A DNA stretch of 64,000 nt from Paenibacillus massiliensis 2301065 = DSM 16942 (GTDB lineage Bacteria; Bacillota; Bacilli; Paenibacillales; Paenibacillaceae), in assembly GCF_000377505.1 (NCBI RefSeq), contig NZ_KB898186.1, forward strand, positions 248,001 to 312,000, given 5' to 3'. Below are positions 25,440 through 34,820 of this stretch, one piece after another. Each line of letters opens with the position of its first letter. Position 1 is the first letter of the stretch. Made by a program: the position numbers and the translations under genes. Below the pieces are notes generated by a model, which did no database searches, was not told the origin of the DNA, and worked only from the letters and a program-made list of their open reading frames with translations.

Positions 25440-28025
25440 ATGAAAGACTTCAGAGAACAGCTCCGGCACATTCAAGGTGGTCAGGAGCGACTGCTGCAGG
25501 AGTATGAATCCCTCGTGCGGGAATATGAATCACAGGATCTGCTGTTGGAAAATCAAGTGCTTCGACAGCAGGCAGAGGAGCGGCAGAAGCGTCTGGCAGA
25601 GCTCCAGCTTCGATTGCGCCAGCTGGAGGAGGAGAATGGAAGATTGCGGACCTCCTTGGCCGAGCAGATGATGGATGAGAAGCTGAATATCCTCAAGGTA
25701 TCCCGTGAGAAGCTGAGTACGTACTTCGGCACACAGTCAGCGGGGCACATGAACAGGCTCGCTGCGCTAGAGATGGAGACGCGCACACGTATCATCCGAC
25801 TCTTCCAGCAGGCTTCAGCAGAGCTGAAGACAGAGCAGCAGGAGCTCGCCATGATGATGCAGCGAGTGTCGGCAGAGCTGAATCAACGGATTGAGCGGCA
25901 CCGTGAGAAGGTTCAAGCTGCACAGAGTCATCTGCGGGAGCAGGTCACGGGTCGTCTGGATGCTATGGCGCATGAGGAACTGGATGAGGCCACCATTCAG
26001 CGGAGAATCAAGCAAAATCAGATCGAAATGAAGATCGGCCTGAACTGGATTAACAAGCTTGGTATTTTGCTCATTATTCTGGGAGTAGGTGCAGCATTTC
26101 GTTATAGCTATGCAACCTGGTTCAACAGTTATATGAAAGGAAGTGCGTTCTTCCTGCTCGGCCTGCTTCTTCTGGGTGGAGGCGAGTGGTTATTCCGACG
26201 TCAGAAGCAGACCTTTGCATTAGGACTGCTAGGCGGAGGAATCTCGGTGCTGTATGGGTCCATATTCTATAGTTATTTCTTGTTGGATATCATCAGTCTG
26301 TGGCTCGGTCTAGCCATGTCTGTGATTGTATCCTTGCTGGCAGTGCTCTTGTCATTGCGTTATCAGTCCCGTACGATTCTCGGCCTGGCACTGGCAGGTG
26401 GGTATATGCCACTGATGTCCTACATCTGGGCGAGCTCAGGTCTGGAGGGGAATGCAGTCTATGCTGCTATGGTGTACCTGTTCCTGTTGAATGCAGCGAT
26501 CCTGATCGTGTCCTTCCGAAGACGGTGGGAGATTATTCATCAGATCAGCTTCGTCCTTCATACACCATCTTGGCTGCTGCTGCTGTCCTTCACGGAGAAC
26601 GTGCCTGCCGCTATCCTGTACACGATGCTATCCTTCCTCATGTATCTCGGCATTACTTTGGGCTACCCGTTCTTGCATAAGGCCAAGCTGAAGGTAACGG
26701 ACATCGTACTGCTGGCCTTGAATACCATGATTAGCTGCGTGTTGGTCTATGGATTGTTCAATCAGGCCGGCTGGCAGGATTATCGTGGATTGCTGGCATT
26801 GCTATTCTGCGCTGCTTTCTGGGGACTTGGGAAGCTGACCGAGAGAACGGCACGTCAGGAAAAGTCGGCTGTCATCCTTTTCTATGTCACTTCATTAACC
26901 TTCGCCATTCTGATGATTCCATTCCAGTTGGGTATGCGCTGGCTCTCCATGGGCTGGCTGGCAGAAGCGGTGCTGCTCATTATTTATGGCAGCAGGCATC
27001 AACTGAAGTCGATGGTACGTGCAGGCTGGGGGATATTGGTGCTGTGTCTGGCAGCATTTCTACTCGTGGATGCTACGGTCTATCAGCTGCTTGGCGTGGA
27101 TGAAGCCTTCTTTGAGCTAAAATACACCTTTGTGATCGCAGGCATGCTTGGAGTGACCCTCCATTATGCTGTCAGCCAAAGGCGTGGGGAAGCTATGGAG
27201 TTCATGCCCTATGAGTGGACGCTAATCAGGGTCTTTAAATGGATCACCCTTATCAGTCTATGGTTCTATTTCTTGTATGAGGGGCACGTAAATTATACAC
27301 GTCTCGTACCGCAGGATTGGGTGCATAATGACTATTATCATGCGCTGCTGCTGGCAGGTCTCACCATCGGGCTATCCTATATACTGGACAGAATTCAGAT
27401 CCTGGAGGACACTGTAGTTCGTTATTACCGTGCGGCTCTCTATGCGGTAGGGTATCTCATCTGTCTGTATGTTCTGCTGGCCATACCTACGTTCCAGTGG
27501 GAGCGTGATACACATTCCATTAGTGAATACGTAGCTCTGGTCATCCTGTTCGTGGTGCATGCATTCATCTTCCTTCATGTACGTGATGTGCTGCTGCGCT
27601 TCATGCAACAGCGCTACGCCAATGCTGAGCTGTATCCAGTCATTATGGGACTGTACCTGCTAGTTATGCTGACGGTGTTCATGCTGGTGCAGCTGCGACT
27701 TGGGGAGCTAGGCTACCTGTTCAGTATGCTGTATCTGTTGCTGGCAATTGGTTATATAGCTTATGGCTTCCGTGGAAGGTATATCTATATCCGTCGTATG
27801 GGCCTGGGACTGACCCTGCTGGCGACGGCCAAGCTAGTTCTCTTCGATATGACGTATGTTTCTGCTGGCAGCAAGATTGTCTCTTATTTTGTTTTTGGTG
27901 TAATTCTGTTAGGCATTTCGTATATGTACCAAAAGGTCTCCAGTAAGCTGGGGGGATCGGAATCAGAGGAGAATCGGAGGAGAAGCGAGAGTGAGCAAGA
28001 AGCGTCTACCCATACCGATGTCTAG
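25440..28025 (+). CDS. DUF2339 polytopic membrane protein
   Basis: An 861-residue protein. The first 200 residues are a long Gln/Glu/Arg-rich coiled coil (QLRLRQLEEENGRLR, AELNQRIERHREK). From about 205 (MKIGLNWINKLGILLIILGVGAAFRYSY) to about 840 it is almost continuous membrane helix, some twenty or more spans. This architecture, including the opening GLNWINKLG and GGGEWLFRRQKQTFALGLLGGG, is DUF2339. Function unknown. ATG 25440 is seven bases from GGAGG; the TTG at 25434 is too near. Its 3' end overlaps the DUF3999 gene by 35 bases. The two families are also neighbours in other bacteria, which suggests a complex. Confidence 0.85.
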   Translation: MKDFREQLRHIQGGQERLLQEYESLVREYESQDLLLENQVLRQQAEERQKRLAELQLRLRQLEEENGRLRTSLAEQMMDEKLNILKVSREKLSTYFGTQSAGHMNRLAALEMETRTRIIRLFQQASAELKTEQQELAMMMQRVSAELNQRIERHREKVQAAQSHLREQVTGRLDAMAHEELDEATIQRRIKQNQIEMKIGLNWINKLGILLIILGVGAAFRYSYATWFNSYMKGSAFFLLGLLLLGGGEWLFRRQKQTFALGLLGGGISVLYGSIFYSYFLLDIISLWLGLAMSVIVSLLAVLLSLRYQSRTILGLALAGGYMPLMSYIWASSGLEGNAVYAAMVYLFLLNAAILIVSFRRRWEIIHQISFVLHTPSWLLLLSFTENVPAAILYTMLSFLMYLGITLGYPFLHKAKLKVTDIVLLALNTMISCVLVYGLFNQAGWQDYRGLLALLFCAAFWGLGKLTERTARQEKSAVILFYVTSLTFAILMIPFQLGMRWLSMGWLAEAVLLIIYGSRHQLKSMVRAGWGILVLCLAAFLLVDATVYQLLGVDEAFFELKYTFVIAGMLGVTLHYAVSQRRGEAMEFMPYEWTLIRVFKWITLISLWFYFLYEGHVNYTRLVPQDWVHNDYYHALLLAGLTIGLSYILDRIQILEDTVVRYYRAALYAVGYLICLYVLLAIPTFQWERDTHSISEYVALVILFVVHAFIFLHVRDVLLRFMQQRYANAELYPVIMGLYLLVMLTVFMLVQLRLGELGYLFSMLYLLLAIGYIAYGFRGRYIYIRRMGLGLTLLATAKLVLFDMTYVSAGSKIVSYFVFGVILLGISYMYQKVSSKLGGSESEENRRRSESEQEASTHTDV

Positions 28026-29334
28026 TCTACTACGTAGAATGGGCTGCCTGCTTGGCACAATCAGCCTCCTGTTAGTCCTGAGTCCCTCTTCCTTGACGCA
28101 TGGAACGGAAGCCGACCCGACGTCAGCATGGAAATTTAAAAAAATGATTGAAATACCGAATAGTAGTACATACTATAGTGTGCTTCTGGATGAGGAGGTC
28201 TACGCAGAAGCAAGTGCAGGGCTGGAGGATATTCGGATCGTGGATTCGACGGGCCAGTTTATCCCTTTTTATATGGAGAATACGGATATGTACGTTTCTG
28301 CGGGACAATTGAATGAGGGGCAGCAGGAGAAGGTGAGCAAGCAATATCACACCTCTCTATTGAGAACTACGAGGGCGGATGGACATACCTCTTTTGATTA
28401 TAAGGTGATGGTAGAGAGGGAACTCACGGACCCAGTCATTAATCATCTGAACTGGACCTTGCCGTCAGCCATGTTCCTCAAGCAAGTCGAGGTATATGGG
28501 AGCTATGATGGAGCAGAGTGGACATTTCTGGATAAGGCTCAGCTGTATCGCACCGATAAGAATCAGAAGAATAGCATCGAATGGGAAGAGGCTCAGCGCT
28601 TTCAATATTACCGTCTGCGGGTATTGGATAATGCAGAAGAGCTTGCTTTTCCAGATCTGCTGCTGGAGCAGAAGGTGCGAATAGACGATATTCGTCAGCC
28701 GATCAGCAGACAGAAGGTACCTGCTTACGATATCTCTGAAGCGGGGACTCGGACTGTGATAACTGTACACAATCCCGAGCGGCTACTGATTAGTAGACTT
28801 GAGCTGGAGCTGGAGGGGAGCTTCAAGCGAGCCTATCGGCTTCTGGATGAGACAGGTCAGCTTGTGGCGACTAATGAAGGATCTGAGTTGTATCAGCTAT
28901 CTACCAACGACACCAGATCGGAGCCGTTGACCTTGACACCGGAGCTACCCTTGAAGGATAGTCGTTTGCAGATCGAGATCAACAATGGCGATGACAGACC
29001 ACTCAGCATCTTGGCCATCAGGAATGAATATATATTGGACCGTCTGGTATTCGAGGCGCGTGGGACTGCTCCTTATGCGCTACTCTATGGCAATGAAGAC
29101 GCTGGGGCTCCCGATTATGATCTGGCTGCATTCAAGCCCTACATTGATCAAGCACATCCAAGTGATATTCTTCTCGGCACCCAACAGGCTAACACAACTT
29201 ATCGTGAGCCGACGGGAGAACTTCTATGGTGGTTTCAGACAGAGAAGTGGTTTCGTGTTATAATGATGATCGTAACCATCCTGTTGGTTATATATCTTGT
29301 CCGTAAACTAAGCTACACCAACAACAAGTCATAA
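27991..29334 (+). CDS. DUF3999-type exported membrane-anchored protein
   Basis: A 447-residue protein with an N-terminal signal sequence (hydrophobic core about 16-34), a large extracytoplasmic part rich in beta strands and one C-terminal helix (about 422-440, FRVIMMIVTILLVIYLVRK). FKKMIEIPNSSTYYSVLLDEEVY and LEDIRIVDSTGQFIPFYM match the DUF3999 start. The middle contains a discoidin-like stretch (LKQVEVYGSYDGAEWTFLD, FQYYRLRVLDN), suggesting carbohydrate or surface binding. The start is GTG 27991 with GGAGGAGAAG before it, inside the DUF2339 gene, so the two are co-translated. Probably a surface partner of DUF2339. Confidence 0.75.
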   Translation: MSKKRLPIPMSSLLRRMGCLLGTISLLLVLSPSSLTHGTEADPTSAWKFKKMIEIPNSSTYYSVLLDEEVYAEASAGLEDIRIVDSTGQFIPFYMENTDMYVSAGQLNEGQQEKVSKQYHTSLLRTTRADGHTSFDYKVMVERELTDPVINHLNWTLPSAMFLKQVEVYGSYDGAEWTFLDKAQLYRTDKNQKNSIEWEEAQRFQYYRLRVLDNAEELAFPDLLLEQKVRIDDIRQPISRQKVPAYDISEAGTRTVITVHNPERLLISRLELELEGSFKRAYRLLDETGQLVATNEGSELYQLSTNDTRSEPLTLTPELPLKDSRLQIEINNGDDRPLSILAIRNEYILDRLVFEARGTAPYALLYGNEDAGAPDYDLAAFKPYIDQAHPSDILLGTQQANTTYREPTGELLWWFQTEKWFRVIMMIVTILLVIYLVRKLSYTNNKS

Positions 29335-29350
29335 TGAGGAGTTGAAATGA

Positions 29351-29629
29351 ATGAGTGAAAAGGTGAATGAGCTGGAGCTGGTCCAGTTCATAGCAGATGA
29401 AACCAAGATCGATTCCAAGAGCATTATGCTTGTATTGAAGCATGAGCAGGACTTTATCAATAATGCTCAAGCAGATGTGAATGGCGAGGTGGACATTGAT
29501 AGTGATGAATTGGTGGATTACATTCTAAGCCGTTCTGACGTGAAGTTGGATGAAATTACGGTGGAGACGATCCTTGACACGGAAATGGACTATTTTATGG
29601 ACAAAGAGTTAGGCGGGTTCGAGGACTAA
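29351..29629 (+). CDS. Small acidic protein with internal duplication
   Basis: A 92-residue, strongly acidic protein that I do not recognise. It consists of two similar helical units, about 9-38 (ELVQFI..., ending EQDFINN) and 53-84 (ELVDYI..., ending EMDYFMD), joined by a short Asp/Asn-rich link. No signal peptide or membrane helix. ATG 29351 follows GAGGAG and begins 16 bases after the DUF3999 stop, so it belongs to the same operon and ends at the terminator at 29685. It may be a cytosolic partner or regulator of the DUF2339/DUF3999 pair. Confidence 0.7.
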   Translation: MSEKVNELELVQFIADETKIDSKSIMLVLKHEQDFINNAQADVNGEVDIDSDELVDYILSRSDVKLDEITVETILDTEMDYFMDKELGGFED

Positions 29630-29684
29630 GCAGCATCGAAGGACCAACGACTGCTTCGATACATCCATAAATATTTGTATATTG

Positions 29685-29738
29685 AATACTCTCTTAAGCT
29701 CGCGTGGAATCATGCGTTTTTAAGGGAGTATTTTTTTT
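29685..29738 (+). terminator. Terminator of the DUF2339 operon
   Basis: AATACTCTCTTAA (29685-29697) pairs with TTAAGGGAGTATT (29720-29732) around a 22-base loop, followed by eight T. Confidence 0.88.
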
Positions 29739-29859
29739 GTCGACTTATTACGACATTTTTCATATTATATTGACATAAATCTACTTGTTTCACATCAATT
29801 GAAGCTGGATAATAAGGTACTATGACCTAGTCTAAAGGTCTTGGTGAGGGGGAGCTCAT

Positions 29860-31626
29860 GTGAATATTACCAAGAAACTATCGTTCAGCTTTGCTGTAGT
29901 TCTATGTATTACACTAATTGTGGGCGGTGCGGGCTGGTTCCAGATTCGTGATATGGAGCAGTCGTACCGTGAGTTATTCGCCAATCGGGTGGACAAGATT
30001 GTTCAAATCCAGGATTTGAAGAGCAATGCGCTTACGCAGACCAAGAATTTCCGTGCTTATCTACTGACGGGAGAGATATCCCAGTATGAGGAATATGAGA
30101 AAAACAGGGTGGCTTTTGCAAACAGGCTGAAGGACTTTGAAGCTAGATTAACTCCTGTAGAAGCTGAGCAGATGACAGAACGCTTCGTTGCCATGGAACA
30201 GGAATATGCAGATGTAGTACAGGAGATCAAGGCTTATAAAATGGTGGAGGATCGCGAAGCCTACACCCGTCTGGTAATGGAGAAGTGTGTTCCCATGGCG
30301 CAAGCGCTATCAGATACGGCAGACGAGCTGGCTGCATACCAGCAGAAGCTGCTTGATCAGTCCCGCGATGAGCTGACGGCTAAGGTTGAACAGATTGAAT
30401 CATTTATTCTGATCACCGTGCTGCTTGCAGTAGCCGCTGGGGCAGTCTTGTCCATTTGGACTACACGCTTGATTGCACGCCCAGTGACGATGGTGGCAGC
30501 GGCTGCCAGACAGATTGCCGCCGGGGATCTAACTGGGGCAGATCTGCAGATCAAACAGCGGGATGAAATAGGGGATATGAGCAGGGACTTTAACATCATG
30601 AAGCAGCAGCTGCAATCCCTGTTGAAGGCTGTCGCTATGAATGCGAATCAGCTATCTCGTGCATCAAGTGAACTGTCAACTCTGTCTGCGCATAGTACAG
30701 GCGGCGCAGAGCAGATGTCGGAGGCAGTCCGTAATATTAACGAATCAGCAAGCTTCCAGGTAGAGCGTAATCGGGAGAATCAGCAGGCGGTCAGACACAG
30801 TGCCGAGCGGATTCGGGTCATTGCTGAATCTTCCGCAGTCACAGCCGAGCTGTCGGAGCAGGCAATATCCCAAGCCAAGCGCGGTGAGCAGCAGCTTGAG
30901 CATACTGTGGAGCAGATGGCCCTGATTAATTCATCCATTGAGCAATCTGCCGGGCTGATCTTCGAGCTGGGTGAACAATCCCAGAGTATCGTCAAGATTA
31001 CGCAGTTAATTCAGGATGTTGCCCGCCAGACGAAGATTTTGTCTCTCAACGCTTCGATTGAGGCTGCTAGAGCTGGAGTACAGGGGAAGGGCTTTGCGGT
31101 AGTAGCCGAAGAGGTACAGCAGCTGTCGGACAAGACGCAGAAGGCCTCAGGCGAGATAGCTGAGCGCATCCATGACATGGTACATACAGTGTCCGAGGCC
31201 GTTCAGGCCATGAGGGCAGGGTCACAGGAGATGGATACCGGGTCGAGAATGATCCGCGACACAGCAGGTGTATTTCATGAGGTGCAGCAGGCGGTCCTTA
31301 CCGTAGCAGAGCATTCCCAAGAGGTGTCAGCCGCAACCGAGGAACTGTCAGGACTGACCGAGCAATTGCTGGAATCTGAGCGGAAGCTCGTCGGTTTATC
31401 CATGGGGATCTCCGGACAATCTCAAGGTGTTGCGGACACCTGCCAGGAGCAGCTTGCATCCATCGAGCAGATATCTGCTTCAGCAGAGGGACTGCAGCAG
31501 ATGGCAGACCAATTGCTGCGGGAGATGAATCAGTTCAGGCTGGAGGCTACGCAGGAGGTTGGCGACCAGATGGTAAGCGCTCCGGTCCGTAAGGAAGACT
31601 ATGAAGAGGAGCAGCCAGCTTTTTGA
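29860..31626 (+). CDS. Methyl-accepting chemotaxis protein, four-helix-bundle sensor
   Basis: A 588-residue chemoreceptor. Helix 1 (about 10-30) is followed by an all-helical periplasmic-type 4HB_MCP sensor (about 31-185; [24 protein letters not shown]), helix 2 (about 187-210), HAMP (about 211-262, [21 protein letters not shown]) and the signalling coiled coil. The hairpin tip reads [26 protein letters not shown], with Gln-Gln where Arg-Lys/Asn is usual. The C-terminus lacks a CheR-docking pentapeptide. The start is GTG 29860 behind GAGGGGGAG; the ATG two bases earlier meets an immediate stop. No SigD promoter is seen, unlike the chemoreceptor at 22419. Ligand unknown. Confidence 0.92.
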   Translation: MNITKKLSFSFAVVLCITLIVGGAGWFQIRDMEQSYRELFANRVDKIVQIQDLKSNALTQTKNFRAYLLTGEISQYEEYEKNRVAFANRLKDFEARLTPVEAEQMTERFVAMEQEYADVVQEIKAYKMVEDREAYTRLVMEKCVPMAQALSDTADELAAYQQKLLDQSRDELTAKVEQIESFILITVLLAVAAGAVLSIWTTRLIARPVTMVAAAARQIAAGDLTGADLQIKQRDEIGDMSRDFNIMKQQLQSLLKAVAMNANQLSRASSELSTLSAHSTGGAEQMSEAVRNINESASFQVERNRENQQAVRHSAERIRVIAESSAVTAELSEQAISQAKRGEQQLEHTVEQMALINSSIEQSAGLIFELGEQSQSIVKITQLIQDVARQTKILSLNASIEAARAGVQGKGFAVVAEEVQQLSDKTQKASGEIAERIHDMVHTVSEAVQAMRAGSQEMDTGSRMIRDTAGVFHEVQQAVLTVAEHSQEVSAATEELSGLTEQLLESERKLVGLSMGISGQSQGVADTCQEQLASIEQISASAEGLQQMADQLLREMNQFRLEATQEVGDQMVSAPVRKEDYEEEQPAF

Positions 31627-31731
31627 TGAATGTGTGTCTGCGTGGGTAATATACAATGAGATGCCTAATTTTGTGTTTGGAATCCATGTATATCATCGAA
31701 CCCTACTCGCTAGGATAAGGAGGCAGCAATC

Positions 31732-32376
31732 ATGAAGATACTAGTAATTGGCGCAAACGGTCAGATTGGACAGCATGTGGTCCAGCTGCTGGAGAAGGAT
31801 GAGAATCATTCTGCAAAAGCCATGATTCGCAAGGAGGAGCAGGCTCCTGCTCTTGAGCAATGGGGAGCGGAGACGGTTATTGCCGATCTGGAAGGCTCGG
31901 TCGAAGATATCGCTACGGCTGCGGCTGGCTGCGAGGCTATCGTATTCACCGCAGGCTCTGGTGGACATACAGGAGCGGACAAGACCCTGCTGATTGATCT
32001 GGATGGCGCGGTCAAGGCGATGGAGGCTGCGGAGCAGGCCGGCATCCAGCGCTTCATTTTGGTAAGTGCGATGTATGCGGATCAGCGGGAGAAGTGGCCA
32101 GAGGAGATCAAGCCTTACTATGTAGCGAAGCACTTTGCGGATCGAATCCTGATGAATAGTAAGCTGGACTATACTATTATCCGTCCTGGTGGATTGGTAA
32201 ATGAGGAGGCGACAGGCGGAATTCAGATTGGAGAGGATGCGTCCCGCCGCACCATTCCTAGAGCGGATGTAGCTGCTATCGTTGTCGCTGCCTTGAATGA
32301 GCCTACGACGATCAGGCGTGCTTTTGACGTCATTTCAGGCAATATGCCCATTTCACTTGCTCTGCAGCGGCTGTGA
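31732..32376 (+). CDS. NAD(P)-binding atypical SDR (NmrA/YhfK-like)
   Basis: A cytosolic 214-residue protein of the extended/atypical short-chain dehydrogenase group, like Bacillus YhfK. The nucleotide loop is MKILVIGANGQIGQHVVQLL (GxxGxxG). AGCEAIVFTAGSGG gives the central strand, FILVSAMYAD the active-site Ser region and YYVAKHFADRILMNSKLDYTIIRPGGL the YxxxK segment with the family RPG motif. Members reduce unknown small molecules or act as redox sensors. AAGGAGG lies ten bases before ATG 31732. It is monocistronic and ends in its own terminator. Confidence 0.85.
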   Translation: MKILVIGANGQIGQHVVQLLEKDENHSAKAMIRKEEQAPALEQWGAETVIADLEGSVEDIATAAAGCEAIVFTAGSGGHTGADKTLLIDLDGAVKAMEAAEQAGIQRFILVSAMYADQREKWPEEIKPYYVAKHFADRILMNSKLDYTIIRPGGLVNEEATGGIQIGEDASRRTIPRADVAAIVVAALNEPTTIRRAFDVISGNMPISLALQRL

Positions 32377-32478
32377 GTATATTGGATATTTTGAGGATAT
32401 TGTAAAGACAAGATCATACAGGAGCCTCTACTGGCAGGCTCGGAACACTGAGGCGTGACAGCTGCCTTGCAAAGTATC

Positions 32479-32504
32479 AGGACGGGATAACCGTCCTTTT
32501 TTTT
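32479..32504 (+). terminator. Terminator of the SDR gene
   Basis: AGGACGG (32479-32485) and CCGTCCT (32491-32497) with a five-base loop, followed by eight T. An additional stem, GAGCCT with AGGCTC, lies about 40-60 bp upstream. Confidence 0.9.
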
Positions 32505-32662
32505 GTGTTCCAAGGTATTCCTTTTAGAAATAGTTCACAACATTAGAACAGAGATACCATGAATAGTTAGACTTATTTGGATGGATATATTAACATAATA
32601 ATTAGATGAAATAGAATATCATTCCAGTGAACGGTCGAGCTGATCCAAGAAGGAGATGTGTC

Positions 32663-33952
32663 ATGCAGCAACTGAAGATGGTATTTCGAAATTCTAGTTA
32701 TGTAAAACTGTTTCTCGCTAGTCTAACTTTTCAGCTAGGCAATGTGATTGGCCTGACAGCATTTATGTTCTATCTACTTAATCGTTTCTCCAATCAACCA
32801 GCTTATGCAACCTTAGCCGAGCTAATGTACTCTTTGCCAACGCTGGTGGTCTTTCTCCTTGTTGGTGTCGTTGTAGATCGTCTCGATCGGCAGAAAATTG
32901 CTGCTCATTGTAATTCAATTAGTGCGATTCTATCCATCGGTCTATTGCTAGCGATCTGGATGAACTGGATGCCGCTGATTTTCATGTTTTTATTTCTGCG
33001 AAGTGCTGTCTGTAAATTCTTCCTTCCTGCCGAGAGCTCGTTGATTCAAGGAATACTGTCCAAAGAAACCTATACAGTTGCAGCGGGTCTTAATCAAGCA
33101 CTGGGAAGTCTATTTGTCTTGTTCGGCAGCGCTCTTGGCGCTGTGGCCTATTGGAATATTGGAATTATGGGAGCGATCCTGATCGATGCGATCTCCTTCA
33201 CCGTCGCGACTTTTCTGATTCGAGCTTGCTCGATCGAGGAGAAGACACGTATTCCTAATGGGGAGAGTGGATGGAGGAACATGGGCATCAGAATGATAGC
33301 GAGTGACTTCAAGGAAGGCTTCATATACATCTTGAGAAGCAAATTGTTACTATCGCTGATTATGGGATTTTTTGTGTTCGGTATAGTTAATGGCGGATTG
33401 AGTGTCATGCCTATCTTCATTCTGAAATATAAGCTGGTCCCCGACACCTATGAACAGTACTCGGTGTGGATGGGGATGATTGTCGGTGTAGCTCTATTAA
33501 TAGGAAGTCTCGTAGCCTCAATGATCTCTTCTAGATTCAAGCTGTATCAGCTTATATCCGTTGGTCTGCTGATCAGTGGAGTGATGCTCGCTGCTGCTGG
33601 GCTCATGAACAATATATACAGCTTTTTTGTTTTTAGCTTTCTAGGATATTTTGCCTTACCTGCCGTGAATATTGGTCTGGGCGGTTGGCTGCCGCGCATC
33701 GTTGCTCCGCAAATGATGGGACGTGTGCAGGGATGGATTAATCCACTGATGATGTTATCTCACTCGTTTACTCTGGGGATGATTGGAATCAGCTTCCCGG
33801 CTGCGATCTCCATTGAAGCGTTGTTCCTGCTTATCGGTGGTTGCCTACTAGCTGTAGCTGTATATTACCTGGCTACACTTCCTCGATATACGGAGGATGA
33901 ACCATCTTCGCTTACTCAGACAAAGACTGTGGAGAACGCTCCTTCTCTCTAA
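32663..33952 (+). CDS. MFS transporter (DHA3-like) next to the lipopeptide operon
   Basis: A 429-residue twelve-helix MFS protein of the macrolide-efflux-like group. Motif A is LVGVVVDRLDRQKIAAHCNS, followed by SAVCKFFLPAESSLIQGILSKE, a stretch shared by DHA3 exporters, and VMPIFILKYKLVPDTYEQYSVWMG after helix 7. AAGGAGA is seven bases before ATG 32663. It converges on fusA and shares a bidirectional terminator with it. The position makes export of, or self-protection from, the lipopeptide conceivable. It is not in the operon, however, and lower-GC codon use than fusA suggests an unrelated history. Confidence 0.8.
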   Translation: MQQLKMVFRNSSYVKLFLASLTFQLGNVIGLTAFMFYLLNRFSNQPAYATLAELMYSLPTLVVFLLVGVVVDRLDRQKIAAHCNSISAILSIGLLLAIWMNWMPLIFMFLFLRSAVCKFFLPAESSLIQGILSKETYTVAAGLNQALGSLFVLFGSALGAVAYWNIGIMGAILIDAISFTVATFLIRACSIEEKTRIPNGESGWRNMGIRMIASDFKEGFIYILRSKLLLSLIMGFFVFGIVNGGLSVMPIFILKYKLVPDTYEQYSVWMGMIVGVALLIGSLVASMISSRFKLYQLISVGLLISGVMLAAAGLMNNIYSFFVFSFLGYFALPAVNIGLGGWLPRIVAPQMMGRVQGWINPLMMLSHSFTLGMIGISFPAAISIEALFLLIGGCLLAVAVYYLATLPRYTEDEPSSLTQTKTVENAPSL

Positions 33953-33988
33953 GTCAGTATCTCGGCGTTCCTTTCTTCACATAAAACA

Positions 33989-34034
33989 AGCGTTACCGCT
34001 GTCAGCAGGAGGGCTAACAGCAGTAACGCTTTTT
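33989..34034. terminator. Bidirectional terminator between MFS gene and fusA
   Basis: AAGCGTTAC-C-GCTGTC and AACAGC-A-GTAACGCTT form a stem of about 15 pairs around a short loop. It is followed by TTTTT rightward and by TTGTTTTA leftward, so it can end both transcripts. Confidence 0.85.
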
Positions 34035-34064
34035 GATATTCATTACATGTCTGATCCGTTGTTG

Positions 34065-34820
34065 CTATTCGGCTGTAGTGTGCGTCTGTAGTATGCGTCC
34101 TGCAATCTCTTGAATGATTTGCTGGATCAGAGGTCCATTTGCTTCTATAAAGCCTGCTTCCAGCAATACATCATGGCTACCCATAACGTCATACTCAGCA
34201 TGATGCCCTGATGTTGCTTTTCTCCATAATAGCTCATCAGTGCCTCGCATCTGTCCTGTCTGTAGGCCATTCGCAACTAATCCGTGAATATTGGCATTGA
34301 CAGTGCCGTCATTAATCAGCTCATTTCTGTATTCGGTATATGCCTTGATTTTGTTCCGGACCCTCTCACGTTCACTCGGATCTTCAAGCAATGATCGGTA
34401 GCTCTCAGAGACACTGACAAGGAGCATATCAATAATATCATCGATCTCTTGCGGTGACATGACCTCCTTGCTCGTCTCGCGTAATGCATCGACCATGATG
34501 ATATCAGAGACGGTGTGACCGCGACGTTCCATAGCTTTGGCTACCTCGAACGCCAAATTGCCACCCAGCGAGTAGCCGAGGAATACATATGGACCTTCCT
34601 TTTGGACACTCACGATCGAATCAACGTATCGTTCCAGCATTTCTTCACCTGTATAACGATCTCCGATGAACTCCAAGCCGTACACGATGCTGGTGTGCTC
34701 AAGCTGTCGGGCCATTTCATAATATCCCAGACCATAGCCGACTCTTGGCGGGAATGAGAACAGGCGGATGGAGCCGTGCTCATTCAGTCGAATCATTTCA
34801 CTCTCTTCATGGTCGGCGAT
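34065..34820 (-). other. FusA thioesterase domain
   Basis: A type I TE of about 250 residues with nucleophile GYSLGG and C-terminal histidine in YDVMGSHDVLLEAGF. It would release the hexapeptide by lactonisation, in fusaricidins between Thr1 hydroxyl and Ala6. Confidence 0.85.

Noticed and set aside
29740..29859. SigD promoter before the second chemoreceptor
   Set aside because: A TTGACA-like sequence and a TAAA are present, but no CCGATA element lies at the right distance.
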